From: Methanosarcina thermophila TM-1
GTDB taxonomy: Archaea > Halobacteriota > Methanosarcinia > Methanosarcinales > Methanosarcinaceae
Assembly (NCBI RefSeq): GCF_000969885.1
Contig: NZ_CP009501.1
Location: 186,001-250,000, forward strand
Length of the DNA stretch: 64,000 nt
Direction: 5' to 3'
In this document: positions 17,784 to 26,825 of the stretch, in pieces
Position numbering within the stretch: the first letter of the stretch is position 1
Layout: the number at the start of each line of letters is the position of its first letter
Position numbers and translations under genes: made by a program
The notes under the pieces: model-generated
What the model saw: only the letters and a program-made list of their open reading frames with translations
Databases searched by the model: none
Told to the model about the DNA's origin: nothing

Positions 17784-18503
17784 ATAGAAACAGCCAGTCC
17801 CGAGCAAATTAAGGAAATCAACGAGTACGGTAAAGAGATGATCGAGTTACTTAAGCTGGAAACTTCTCCTGTAGCAGTTGCCCTGGTGCCGGAAGGTGCC
17901 GAAGTACCTGAGAATATAAAGAAAATTGAAGAAAGTATGAGGCACTGTCAGATGGTTGACCGTGTGCGTAAAACCGGGGAAGAATTTTATGCAACGCTTG
18001 AGGATGAGACCTGCAAAGGAGGAGCAGCAGCCCTTGGCTTGGGAAAGATGCCTCCTAAAGTTGAAAGTGGAGAGTTCTACTACGAGATCCTGAAGCATTT
18101 CAAAACCCTCGAAGCCTCACAAAAAACCGTGGAGAAAATTCCCAGGATCGAAGCCGGGTCAAAGGTCGCAAGCATATATGCACCACTTGAGAGTGCCACT
18201 TTCATGCCTGATGTTGTTGTGATTATCTGTAACGCAAAACAGGTAATGCTCCTGACCCAGGCGATTCTTTATAATGAGGGAGGCAGGCTCGAAGCGGAGT
18301 TTGCAGGCAAACAGAGCCTCTGTTCAGATGCCGTTGCCCTGCCCTACCTTACAGGCAAAATGGGAATAACAGTAGGCTGTTCGGGAAGCAGAAGTTATAC
18401 CGGCATTGAGGAATCAGAGTTAACGGTCGGGATTCCTGTAAACCTGCTAAATGACCTGATAGAGGGCTTGAGGGCAATTGTCGGAAAAGCCCCTGCAAAG
18501 TAA
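17784..18503 (+). CDS. DUF169 family protein, probable ATA start
   Basis: 239 residues from ATA, or 221 from the ATG at 17838. DUF169 (COG2043) proteins are common in methanogens and of unknown function. Seen: LKLETSPVAVALVPEGAEVP, MRHCQMVDRVRKTGE, ETCKGGAAALGLG and GSRSYTGIEESELTVGIP, with conserved cysteines that could bind metal. GGTGAT (17775-17780) is exactly 3 nt before ATA, the same geometry as GTG at 25174 and ATG at 38042, while the ATG at 17838 has only a poor site. No conventional start lies upstream in frame. Single-gene unit. Confidence 0.7.
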   Translation: METASPEQIKEINEYGKEMIELLKLETSPVAVALVPEGAEVPENIKKIEESMRHCQMVDRVRKTGEEFYATLEDETCKGGAAALGLGKMPPKVESGEFYYEILKHFKTLEASQKTVEKIPRIEAGSKVASIYAPLESATFMPDVVVIICNAKQVMLLTQAILYNEGGRLEAEFAGKQSLCSDAVALPYLTGKMGITVGCSGSRSYTGIEESELTVGIPVNLLNDLIEGLRAIVGKAPAK

Positions 18504-18514
18504 CAACCTGAAGG

Positions 18515-18602
18515 AATTAAAAAAAACATGAGGAAATTAAAAAAAAACATGAGGAAATTAAAAAAATCTAAGTAAATTAAAAAAATCTGAGTGAATTAGA
18601 AA
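18515..18602. repeat. Degenerate 22-bp tandem repeat
   Basis: Four imperfect copies of a GAGGAAATTAAAAAAACAT-like unit lie between convergent genes. A-rich on the plus strand, it may help end the leftward transcript. No gene. Confidence 0.5.
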
Positions 18603-18642
18603 TCAGGAAGATGAAAGCAATTCAGGGAAATAAAAAGCCATT

Positions 18643-20037
18643 TTATAAAAAGTACAGGATCACAGGCAGTAAGATGACTCCCATCGCATGAGATTTCCTG
18701 ACATTCATAAAGGAGGCAAGCATGCCTATGGGAGTCGAAATTACAAAAATGAAAAACCCGAAGAGTCCAGTGAAGAGATAAACCATTATTGCAAGCCCTA
18801 TAAGAACCCCTGCGCAGAGCTTGCTGTAGTCGACTTTTTTTAGAATAAGATGTGCATTATCTCCGATCCAGATCGTGGAAAAGTAAGAAAGCAGGGCTGT
18901 TAATACCATGGCGGCAAAGAAAAGCAGTATTGAAGGAAAATCAAGTATATTCGTTCCCAGGATGTCTTCTATAGCAACCATTGCCCCGCTTCGGGTTCTT
19001 CCTATTACTACAAACGCTACCAGCCCGAAAATCGCGTTAGAGGTATTCACTCCGGAATTCGAGATTATGAATTCTTTGGAACTCTCAAGCGTTTCAGGGT
19101 TGTTGGCATAGGGATCAGAATAGAGAGAGGACTTGAGCCTTCCGAGTTTAGGTTCAGGAACTTTTTTCTTAAGGGGGATCCTGTCAAAATCGACTTTTGC
19201 AAAAAGCCCAGTAATAAGTGCGGCAATAGCAGAGGAGAGACCTGGCAGCCATGCCACAAGTGAGCCTGCTGCGCTGCCTGTAAGAATTCCCCTGAGAATT
19301 CTTTTTCGGGAAAGTCTGAGTGCAGACACGGATTCCTCGGGAATTTTAGAGCTTGTGAGAAGGCTTATTATTAGCTGAGATGCACCGAAGAGCCCGCTCA
19401 ACAGGGGCAGGAGTATGGAAGGCTCCCCGAAATTAATAATAGGAGCCATAAGTGATTCCCTGGCAAAAGCGAAGAGTCCAAGCACTCCTGTAATCAGAAA
19501 TAACACCAGGGCAAAAGCTTTGTACTTATATTTTGCAAGTGAACCTTTTTTCTCCTTTGGATCCTCTCCTTTCTCAGTTGCAAGCATAAGAAACACTATT
19601 AGAATAAGAATCGCTGCCATATGCGCTTCAATATAGGGATAGACAGCCTTGAAGAAAAGAGAGAATGGCAGTACGAAAATCAGGGAAGCAACTACTGAGC
19701 CTGCGCTTCCGAGTGCTGAAAGCCGGACTGCCTCAGCTCCTGCCCCTTCAATCAGAAGCCTGTGCCCTGGCAGGACTGTAAGCGCAGTATCCCCATCAGG
19801 CGCCCCTAAAAATATTGAAGGGATAATATCATGAAAAGTCTGTGAAAGTGCATTTGAAAGAATAATCACGGCTATATAAAAAGGTGTAAGCCCTTTTTCA
19901 GCCAGGAAAGGCGCGAGGGCTACAAGGGCAAGTGCAAAATTATTGTTATGTATCCCTGGCAAAAGTCCGGAAATTATACCAAGCAGGTAACCGCCCACGA
20001 CTGATAAAAAAAGTAAAAATAGAGAGATGTCTTCCAC
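18643..20037 (-). CDS. TctA-like (DUF112) membrane permease
   Basis: 464 residues, roughly 11-12 membrane spans. It resembles the large membrane subunit TctA of tripartite tricarboxylate transporters, archaeal COG1784 branch. Seen: GIISGLLPGIHNNNFAL near the start (the conserved GxxPGI region), FLGAPDGDTALTVLPGH near 77-93, and an internal repeat of this signature around GSAAGSLVAWLPGLSSAIAA. No periplasmic binding protein or small TctB subunit lies nearby, as usual for archaeal members. The start is GTG at 20037 after GGTGG. Substrate unknown. Confidence 0.85.
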   Translation of the reverse strand: MEDISLFLLFLSVVGGYLLGIISGLLPGIHNNNFALALVALAPFLAEKGLTPFYIAVIILSNALSQTFHDIIPSIFLGAPDGDTALTVLPGHRLLIEGAGAEAVRLSALGSAGSVVASLIFVLPFSLFFKAVYPYIEAHMAAILILIVFLMLATEKGEDPKEKKGSLAKYKYKAFALVLFLITGVLGLFAFARESLMAPIINFGEPSILLPLLSGLFGASQLIISLLTSSKIPEESVSALRLSRKRILRGILTGSAAGSLVAWLPGLSSAIAALITGLFAKVDFDRIPLKKKVPEPKLGRLKSSLYSDPYANNPETLESSKEFIISNSGVNTSNAIFGLVAFVVIGRTRSGAMVAIEDILGTNILDFPSILLFFAAMVLTALLSYFSTIWIGDNAHLILKKVDYSKLCAGVLIGLAIMVYLFTGLFGFFIFVISTPIGMLASFMNVRKSHAMGVILLPVILYFL

Positions 20038-20734
20038 TCAGCCAACCACCGATACCTTGATTTTAGATTTCAGATTTCAGATTATACACAATAATTACAA
20101 TTATCTCTATTTATAGATATTTTACAAGTAGGCATGAGAAAAAAATTATTTTTAATTTCAGAGTGAGTACAAAAAAACGATTGGAGCTGAGCGGATGATG
20201 GCATTGATTGAACAATTAGAATTAATAAAATAGAGAGAATAACTCTGTGAAAAAATATAGGAATGAATTGCTGAAAGAAGACAGAATGTGTGAGAGGAAA
20301 ACACCATATAAAGAAGAAAATGACCCTATAATATAAATCCAGGTGCTAAATGTATGTTTCAATTTGCAAAAAATAGTATATTAATTTAAAATATTTATAT
20401 AATTAATATATTAATTTAAAACATTTGCATAACTAATATATTAATTTAAAATATAATAAATAAAAAATCTAACCCAATATTTTAGTTATTTGTTGTATAA
20501 ATATTTTATCTTCAAATTTGGACAATTATCAAGGAAATTAGCTAATAGGAATAATTATAGCCCTTCTAGGCGATAAAACGTTCAAAAATTTGAGTTCTCT
20601 TTATCACATCAAAGTAAAAGAAAAATCAATTCCACTTATGTTTTATATAAGACTGATATTTTATATCTTGCTGCTCTAAATGCTAATATTGAATGGGGTT
20701 CGTGAGTAGCATTTAGTGAAATGCAGAGCAAGGG
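20038..20734. other. AT-rich gene-free region with 30-bp repeats
   Basis: About 700 bp upstream of the permease gene. At 20378-20465 a 30-bp AT-rich unit containing ATATTAATTTAAAA is repeated three times in tandem with few changes. Otherwise there is nothing I recognise. Such strongly AT-rich repeats can be protein-binding or curved DNA, but there is no evidence for that here. Confidence 0.5.
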
Positions 20735-20926
20735 TTATGAGGTTCGCCATTCCTCAACCCTGCCTCCATAGATCTGAAGCCCCTCCTGAATAGGAAAGAT
20801 CTTGAGGTTTTGCCATTCCTCAGGTTTGAATTCAGGAGAGGTTTCAAAAAGGAAATGGAGTGAGGTTCGCCATTCTCCTCGCTCCGGATTCCGGAATATT
20901 AGAAGCCAAAAAGAAGTGAGAGGCAA
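20735..20926 (-). repeat. Three degenerate copies of a GAGGTTCGCCATTCCTC motif
   Basis: Copies lie at about 20739, 20803 and 20861, spaced about 60 bp. On the minus strand the frame is open for 63 codons and reads GEWRTSLHF, EEWQNLKIF and EEWRTS at the three copies, suggesting a tandem repeat in a former or very small protein. No ribosome site or family match, so I do not call a gene. Confidence 0.35.
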
Positions 20927-20929
20927 ATC

Positions 20930-21165
20930 CCTCTCTAAGCTATTTTTTACCTCTCACTTCAACTCTTTTCTAAACTTCTCTCAACTTTTTTCGGAATTTC
21001 TTTTATCTCTTTTTAGAACTTTTTTCTCTCTTTTTAGAACTTCTTTTAACCTTTTTCAGAGCTTCTCTTAACTCTTTTTAGGACTTCTTTTAACTCTTTT
21101 CAGAACTTTTTTAACTCCCCTCTAAACTTATTCTCAACCCTTTTCTAAACCTCCCCCTAATCTTT
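20930..21165. repeat. Pyrimidine-rich degenerate tandem array
   Basis: About ten imperfect copies of a 20-22 bp unit of the type AACTTCTTTTAACTCTTTTT run on the plus strand. Stops in all frames make a coding role unlikely. The purine-rich complement resembles the composition of the repeat protein gene next to it. Confidence 0.6.
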
Positions 21166-21246
21166 TTAGGTGCAGCCCTATCTTCAATGCGGGTTCATGA
21201 GCCTGCCTTAATTTCCAGCCAATCCTCTCTTACGACGGTTTGCTTT

Positions 21247-21519
21247 TCATCCACTTCCTCTTCCTGGATGTTCCTCTCTTTTGTCACTCCCCCTGTCAGG
21301 CTGTTTTTCTTCAACTTCCCTTGAGTGTTCTGTTCCTCCATTACTTCCCCTATCAGGCTGTTCCTCTTCGACTTCTACTGAATACTCCTGCTTTCCATTA
21401 CTTCCTCTTCGAGGCAGCTCCTTTTCAACTTCTCCCGATTGCACTCGCTTTCCATTACTCCCTCTTCGAAGTTTTTCGTGCTTTCTTTCACTATCCCTCT
21501 CAACTTGTCTCAGACTCAT
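21247..21519 (-). CDS. Small acidic/basic repeat protein (RGSNG repeats)
   Basis: 90 residues with four consecutive units of 19 residues: each begins RGSNG (last RGSDK) and ends in EVEKELP, EVEEEQP or EVEEKQP followed by R or D. Highly charged, no hydrophobic core, probably disordered. The ATG at 21519 has GAGG 6 nt upstream. Unit-to-unit differences keep the protein pattern better than the DNA, hinting at selection on protein, but this was not measured. It lies downstream of pirin on the same strand. Alternatively it is simply an expressed or silent 57-bp DNA repeat. Confidence 0.4.
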   Translation of the reverse strand: MSLRQVERDSERKHEKLRRGSNGKRVQSGEVEKELPRRGSNGKQEYSVEVEEEQPDRGSNGGTEHSREVEEKQPDRGSDKREEHPGRGSG

Positions 21520-21672
21520 GCAATGCCTCTTTTTCTGCTTTTTATTTTAGCTCATTTTTGTTTTTCTTTATCCATAATTTCTTACTTTCATATTTTTTTA
21601 TATATTTCTATAATTTTTTGTATTTCTATGATTTTTATATATCTTTATTATTTTTTATATATCTTTATGGTT

Positions 21673-22383
21673 TTATATATTTACCTGGTTTACAGGTATG
21701 TCAATCAGCACTAACTCTGCAGAAGTAGCCGTTTCCAGGTGAATGGTTTCTTCCTCATCAAAACGTGCCTGATCTCCCTGCCTGAGACTCTGGCCATTGA
21801 CAGAGAGTTCTCCATTTGAGATATATATGAAAACAAACCTGCCTTCCTTTGAATTAAAATGAAGCTTATTTTCTTTTTCGAGGCTGGCACGATAAATTGT
21901 CACATCTGCATTAATTTTCAGAGCATCTTCAAAACCCTGCCCTGAAGCCAGAGGAAGTAGCCTGTTCTTCCAGCCGGAAGGCTCAAATTTCTTTTTAGAG
22001 TATGCCGGCTCCAGATTATTTTTATAAGGAGAAATCCAGATCTGGTAAAAACGCAGGGGCTCCTTTCCTCTGTTAAACTCCGAATGTTCGATGCCCCTGC
22101 CTGTGGTAATACACTGCACTTCTTCTTTTCCCAGAACCCCCCTGTTTCCCATATTGTCTTCGTGAGTAATCTCTCCTTCAAGCACTATTGTTGTTATTTC
22201 CACTTCGGCATGTGGATGAGATGAGAAACCCTTACCTGGTTCAAGAATAAATTCATTAAATGCCCTCAGGCTGCCGAAATTGAGATTTTTAGGATCATAG
22301 TAATCAGAATAGGATAAAAGAAAATAGCTTTCAACCCAGCCTTTATCCCTGTAGTACCTTGCTTCTGCCGGAATAATTCTGAT
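21673..22383 (-). CDS. Pirin family protein (bicupin), near-cognate start
   Basis: 236 residues from ATC at 22383. Pirins are metal-binding bicupins; some have quercetinase activity, but the role in archaea is unknown. Seen: IRIIPAEARYYRDKGWVESY at the N-terminus, FSSHPHAEVE near 53-62 (first metal ligands) and GRGIEHSEFN near 95 (remaining His/Glu ligands), then a degenerate second cupin. No ATG, GTG or TTG occurs between the upstream TAA and the conserved N-terminus. AGGGGG ends 7 nt before ATC. The first conventional codon, GTG at 22203, would delete both HPH ligands. So an ATC start is inferred. Confidence 0.8.
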   Translation of the reverse strand: MRIIPAEARYYRDKGWVESYFLLSYSDYYDPKNLNFGSLRAFNEFILEPGKGFSSHPHAEVEITTIVLEGEITHEDNMGNRGVLGKEEVQCITTGRGIEHSEFNRGKEPLRFYQIWISPYKNNLEPAYSKKKFEPSGWKNRLLPLASGQGFEDALKINADVTIYRASLEKENKLHFNSKEGRFVFIYISNGELSVNGQSLRQGDQARFDEEETIHLETATSAELVLIDIPVNQVNI

Positions 22384-22753
22384 TGTAAAACCCCCTGCTT
22401 CCCAAGTATTATATTAATTACTTGAGTAATATGTAGATTTTTATTAGCTGAAAAGGATAATACCCCTGGAAACAGAGATTCTGAACTACATTTATAGGGC
22501 TTGAAAGGGGTAGACAGGAAGAACAGAAAGTAAACAAAGGAGTTACAGGGGAGTTTAAAAACAGTTTTTCCATAAAAACATAAAAAGCCATATATATTAT
22601 CGCTTCCTTTCCTAAAAGAATTGTGGCACTGCACAGTTAGAAGTAGTTTATTATATTGCAGCTAAAAATATAATTATATATAAATTATATCTCCGTCTAT
22701 TAAATTTTAATTTTTCAGTTATTTCTTGTTAATTAGCAGAAAAAAGGATTTAA
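22384..22753. promoter_or_regulatory. Divergent promoters of pirin and the tRNA thiolase gene
   Basis: 370 bp. Leftward: a TATA-like ATTAATATAAT at about 22407-22417 gives a short leader with AGGGGG. Rightward: AT-rich TATATAAATTATAT at about 22676-22690. No operator recognised. A leftward 122-codon frame here is not convincing. Confidence 0.4.
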
Positions 22754-23662
22754 ATGACAATCAAATGCAAAAAATGCAATAATGAAGCTATTATTTTTCA
22801 GAAGTATTCCGGGATGCACCTCTGCAAGAAGCATTTTGTGGAGGATGTCGAAAGAAAAATCAAACTAACTATCAGGAAAGAATGCCGTATACGCAAGAAT
22901 GAGGTTATAGCTGTCGCTCTGAGCGGAGGTAAGGACAGCTCGGTTGCCCTGTATGTGGTGCATAAAATTCTGGGAATCAGACCTGACATTGAAATTGTTG
23001 CAATTTCTATCGATGAAGGAATACACGGATACCGTCCGCATTCCCTAGAACTTGCAAAAAACCTCACTGAGATACTCGGAGTACGGCATATTATAAAATC
23101 TTTTAAAGATGTACATGGGGTGACCATGGATGAGCTGGCAGCAATGGATCGAGAAAAAGGCACATGCAGCTACTGTGGTGTACTCAGGAAAAATATCCTT
23201 AATAAGACGGCGCTTGATATCGGTGCAACAAAACTCGTCACAGGGCATAACCTGGACGACGAAGCACAGACAATTCTTCTCAACTATTTCAGGGGAGATA
23301 TGGAGCGTATGGTCAGGCTTGCACCGCCTGCAGCGGTTGAAGGCCTGGTCCTGCGGGCAAAGCCCCTGAGGAATATTCCTGAGAAAGAAGTAGCACTCTA
23401 TGCCCTGGTAAACTCCCTTCCTGTGGACTTCAGCGAATGCCCGTATGCCGGAGAAGCCCTGCGAGGGGAGGTAAGAGAGCTTTTAAATAACTTTGAGGCA
23501 AAGCATCCTGGTACCAAATATTCCCTGCTAAGGGGCTTTGATAAGCTTGTAGGAGCCCTTGCAAAGGAAATACCTCCAGCAAAAATCGAAAAATGCAGGA
23601 TTTGCGGCGAAACCTGCACTGAAGATCTTTGCCAGGCCTGTAAATTGCTTGGCAGGTCTTAA
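22754..23662 (+). CDS. tRNA 2-thiolation enzyme, TtuA/NcsA family
   Basis: 302 residues. ATP-pyrophosphatase (PP-loop) enzyme that adenylates a tRNA uridine and replaces O2 with sulfur: position 54 for TtuA, 34 for NcsA. Seen: N-terminal zinc finger CKKC/CKKH (residues 5-27), PP-loop SGGKDSS near 57-63, catalytic/iron-sulfur cysteines CSYCG near 137 and CPYAG near 225, and a C-terminal zinc finger CRICGETCTEDLC. All expected cysteines are present. The ATG follows AAAGGA. Assignment between TtuA and NcsA is open. Confidence 0.88.
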   Translation: MTIKCKKCNNEAIIFQKYSGMHLCKKHFVEDVERKIKLTIRKECRIRKNEVIAVALSGGKDSSVALYVVHKILGIRPDIEIVAISIDEGIHGYRPHSLELAKNLTEILGVRHIIKSFKDVHGVTMDELAAMDREKGTCSYCGVLRKNILNKTALDIGATKLVTGHNLDDEAQTILLNYFRGDMERMVRLAPPAAVEGLVLRAKPLRNIPEKEVALYALVNSLPVDFSECPYAGEALRGEVRELLNNFEAKHPGTKYSLLRGFDKLVGALAKEIPPAKIEKCRICGETCTEDLCQACKLLGRS

Positions 23663-23706
23663 AAATAAAAATCAAAACAAAAACTGCCCCTCTAGAGACC
23701 TGCTTT

Positions 23707-24612
23707 TCAGAAGCTATCCGGGTCTAAAAGCAGTTCTGAAGGGTCATATAACTTCTTTCCTCTTCGGGTCATGTAGAGGCGTGTCCACAGGACAGCAGTG
23801 AGAGGTTGCAGAATCGCAGGGGGAATGAATAATGTAACTGCTGCAATCATCCCGTTTCCCGGGCCTGCTAATTCGCCGACATAATTGTTGATTAAAACCA
23901 GCCCTATAGTGAATACCCACATAAAGAAAACATCAAGCTTATTGTTTATAAAGAAGATAACGCTAGTACTTAGAGCTTCCAGGGGTCCAAGTTCATCGAT
24001 CACAAGAGCATATGAGCTCAGGGAAAGCACGAGATTTACAATTATTATATACACTGTCCAGAGAATGACTCCTATAACCAGCGCGGTCATGCCATGTATA
24101 GATGCTTCCGGATTTTCAACCAGTGCGCTTAAGTTCCCTACTGCAAGGGCACCGGGTACCAGAAATATGATTCCTACAAGCAGGATCAGGGAAGTCAGCA
24201 GGACTGTCAGGAAGAGCCTGAATATGTTTTTCGAGCCCGAATCCAGCATGTCCGCAATTCTTGTATCCCCTGTCTCGGAGGCTTTCTTTGCCATCCCTAT
24301 CGCCCCTGCCGTGAAATAAGACTGAGTGAGCGCCGCAAACAGGAAAACTGCGAGAAGCAAAGATACTGATAGTCCTAGATTTTTAGAAAATCCTTCCCAC
24401 ATCATAGCAAAAATTTCCTCGTCAGAAAGGGTAGCAGGATCTATAATAGTTCCGGTACTTGAGGTAAAGAACAGCAAGCCCATTATCGCAAAGAAAAGGA
24501 GGTAAAGAATCAAGCTAATAAAAGAATTAAGCATATACGGAATACAGATGTTTAAATTTCTAACCCAGGTTTTGAATCCTCTGTGGAGTACTGTCCCAAA
24601 TTCTTCATGCAT
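23707..24612 (-). CDS. Polytopic membrane protein (glycerophosphoryl diester/DUF7847-like)
   Basis: 301 residues from the ATG at 24612, preceded by GAAGGTCAC. About six membrane spans (for example MLNSFISLILYLLFFAIMGL and LLTSLILLVGIIFLVPGALA), a GMAKKASETGDTRIADML amphipathic link and a short cytosolic tail. It resembles archaeal integral membrane proteins of unknown function with repeated six-helix layout. The frame is open another 160 codons upstream only because of the repeat tract there, which reads as Cys/Leu/Tyr-rich nonsense; I exclude that. The gene is convergent with the thiolase gene. Confidence 0.75.
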   Translation of the reverse strand: MHEEFGTVLHRGFKTWVRNLNICIPYMLNSFISLILYLLFFAIMGLLFFTSSTGTIIDPATLSDEEIFAMMWEGFSKNLGLSVSLLLAVFLFAALTQSYFTAGAIGMAKKASETGDTRIADMLDSGSKNIFRLFLTVLLTSLILLVGIIFLVPGALAVGNLSALVENPEASIHGMTALVIGVILWTVYIIIVNLVLSLSSYALVIDELGPLEALSTSVIFFINNKLDVFFMWVFTIGLVLINNYVGELAGPGNGMIAAVTLFIPPAILQPLTAVLWTRLYMTRRGKKLYDPSELLLDPDSF

Positions 24613-25173
24613 ATGCTGTGACCTTCCAGTATAAAGGCAGTGAGCCTGCATCCCTTTTGCAATCATATCCTGACAGCTTGCAAAAGTATAACTTGTATGC
24701 AGGCTCACAGATACCATTTTTGAGTACATATGCAGAAGATAAATATAAAATCTCTTGTCTTCGTACGAAGAAGCATGCATTGAATACCAAAAGAATACTA
24801 GAAAGTGCTGAGCGAATACCAGAGTTGAACTAAAAGCAATCAGTAAACATACAGAAGGCGACAGTAAACCGACAGAAAGTAAATGGTAAACCGACAGAAG
24901 GCAAATGGTAAACATATCGACGCTGAGTAGTAAACATATAGAGGGCGGACAATAGACATATAAAAAGCAGATGTAGGTAGAAGGCGAATACATATAAAGA
25001 AAGGCGAATATATGTAGGAAGAGTACAGGTAGGCAGATACAGGTAGGAAGAATACAGATAAGGTAGATACGGACAAGAAGAATACAGGTAAGGCAGACGC
25101 AGGTAGGAAGGAACACAGGTAAGGTAGATGCAGTTAGAAAGAACTACAGGTAAGGCGAAACAAAGGTGATGAA
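24613..25173. repeat. Gene-free region with degenerate AGGTAGG-type repeats
   Basis: From about 24835 to 25160 the plus strand is a run of loose 15-20 bp repeats, first of the type GTAAACCGACAGAAGG, then GTAGGAAGAATACAGGTAAG. The polarity is purine-rich plus. It fills the space before the DUF523 gene and makes a spurious long frame on the other strand. No RNA or regulatory function is evident. Confidence 0.6.
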
Positions 25174-25683
25174 GTGAAAAAGCTGGACAATTGTAGATAT
25201 TCTCAAGTTCCTGAAAACCCGACTGCTGGCGGCGATAAAGAAGAGGTTCTGGTTATAAGCCACTGTCTGCTCAACCCCATTGTAAGGGTAAAAGGCGTAA
25301 AACCCGCCCGTCCTATCGACACGTGGGGTGCAAACGTTATCCAGCTTCCCTGTCCCGAAGCCATGTTTTTCGGCATGCGGCGCCGAGAAATCACTAAAGA
25401 CCAGCTCGACCATCCTGCCTACCGGCGCTTTTGCCGGGAAATCTTTACTCATATTGCAGACCTGCTCGAAGACCTCTCAGCCAGGGGCGCAAATATAAAA
25501 ATTGTCGGCGTTCCAAAAAGCCCCTCCTGCGGCGTGAAAATAACATCCGTCGGCGGGGAACCAGGCAAGGTAAAAGAGTTTCATCACAGGCATGAACCGG
25601 AACCTGGGGTGTTTATGGAAGAGATTATGAAGGAGCTTAAGAAGAGGAATGTAAAGTTTGAGATAGAGGATGCGGGAAAGTAA
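25174..25683 (+). CDS. DUF523/TudS-like iron-sulfur protein
   Basis: 169 residues. DUF523 includes thiouracil desulfidase TudS, a [4Fe-4S] enzyme held by three cysteines. Seen: ISHCLLNP near residue 30, LPCPEAMFFGMRRRE near 56-70 and KSPSCGVKI near 115, matching the three-cysteine pattern; an N-terminal extension of about 25 residues is unusual. The GTG start is 3 nt after GGTGAT. A desulfidase role in sulfur-modified nucleobase salvage is possible but unproven; the tRNA thiolase nearby is on its own unit. Confidence 0.7.
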   Translation: MKKLDNCRYSQVPENPTAGGDKEEVLVISHCLLNPIVRVKGVKPARPIDTWGANVIQLPCPEAMFFGMRRREITKDQLDHPAYRRFCREIFTHIADLLEDLSARGANIKIVGVPKSPSCGVKITSVGGEPGKVKEFHHRHEPEPGVFMEEIMKELKKRNVKFEIEDAGK

Positions 25684-25985
25684 GGATAAAGGAGTAGTAA
25701 AATATCAACAAAAGTTGAAGTCGATTTTTACTTCAGTCTACAAAGCCATCAGAGTAAATAGGTTCTTAAAACCCCATGCACTCACCGTCGTCGCAGGCGA
25801 CTGGCTTTCTCATAAAAACACATAGACAAAGACGTAAAAAATGAAGAGATCAACTTTTTAATTGATCTAACTCATATCACATAAAACAAACCTGAATACA
25901 GATCATTTTCCGCTTTTTTGATTTCTTACTTTTTGGGTATATTCTCATTATTTCCCTGAACATCTAGAGGATAACGGAGAAATAG
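25684..25985. other. Intergenic region downstream of DUF523 gene
   Basis: 300 bp with a pyrimidine-poor first half (CGTCGTCGCAGGCGACTGG palindrome-like near 25786-25804) that may form a terminator hairpin. No gene. Confidence 0.4.
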
Positions 25986-25989
25986 TCTC

Positions 25990-26582
25990 TTCTTTGATTC
26001 TCATTTACGCAAATGCTTAATTTCCTTCAACCTCTCCCAGAGATCCTCTTCACCAGTAAGTTTTGCCTGCACCGACGTCTCCTGCCAGTAAAACTTTAAC
26101 TTCGTTTAATGGTTAGATTTCCCATATTCAAGAAACTTAAAATAATTTATAACGTCCTCTCTACCTTTTTTTACAATCTCAATTGGAGGATTTTCAAGAG
26201 GGTTTCCTTCGAGGAATATTCCTTCCTGTAGGAACTGGTACTTCCATTTAATATCCAGACCTAACTCTAATATTTTAGGAGGCAGCGAAGTCAATTGATT
26301 GCAAGATATGTTAAGTGAAGTAAGATTTTTCAGCTTGGATATTTCAGGAGGCAGAGAGGTCAATTGATTTTCAGACATCTCAAGTTCAGTAAGATTCTCC
26401 AACTTGGAGATTTCAGGAGGCAAAGAAATTAATTTATTGCAAGACATGCAAAGTGTCTTAAGATTTTCCAACTTGGAGATTTCAGGGGGCAGAGAAGTCA
26501 GTTTTTGACACGAAAGGTCCAGCATAGTCGCGTTACTTTCTTTAGCTTTTATAATCAGATCTTTGATCTCTCTTAATTCCAT
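25990..26582 (-). pseudogene. Decayed Roco-type gene: LRR domain plus broken GTPase P-loop
   Basis: The intact part (26106-26582, 158 residues) has four 23-residue leucine-rich repeats (LTSLPPEISKLENL) and ends GNPLENPPIEIVKKGREDVI, NYFKFLE, the linker that in Roco proteins joins LRRs to the Roc GTPase. After the TAA, shifted frames continue with EVKVLLAGDVGAGKT, a Ras-like P-loop, then LVKRISGR in another frame, then stops. So a Roc domain began here and was lost by stops and frameshifts, with the rest of Roc-COR absent. The LRR part keeps an ATG with AGGGATG upstream and could still be made. Confidence 0.75.
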
Positions 26583-26825
26583 TGAAAGCCCACATCCCTA
26601 AGAATAATTAAAGACCAATGTTTGTAATAGATCGCAATCTCTGAAAATAAAATAAATAAAATGAAATCAAATTTTTAAACATAGTTTTTTACTTAAATAC
26701 GTTTTCTATCTTAATTAACATTAGTCGATATTGGGAAATATAAGGCAAATAGGACAGTAAATAAAGTTATTTCATCTGGATATTTCAGAAATTTTCGGAA
26801 ATTACCGAGAATATGTGATAACTTT

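Noticed and set aside
20735-20926. 63-codon minus-strand frame
   Set aside because: No start context; the open frame results from a three-copy DNA repeat.
24613-25116. Open frame extending the membrane protein upstream by 160 residues
   Set aside because: It translates a degenerate repeat tract into Cys/Leu/Tyr-rich sequence; the ATG at 24612 has a good ribosome site and starts the conserved part.
24835-25160. CRISPR array
   Set aside because: Repeats are degenerate, lack constant spacers and have no cas genes nearby.
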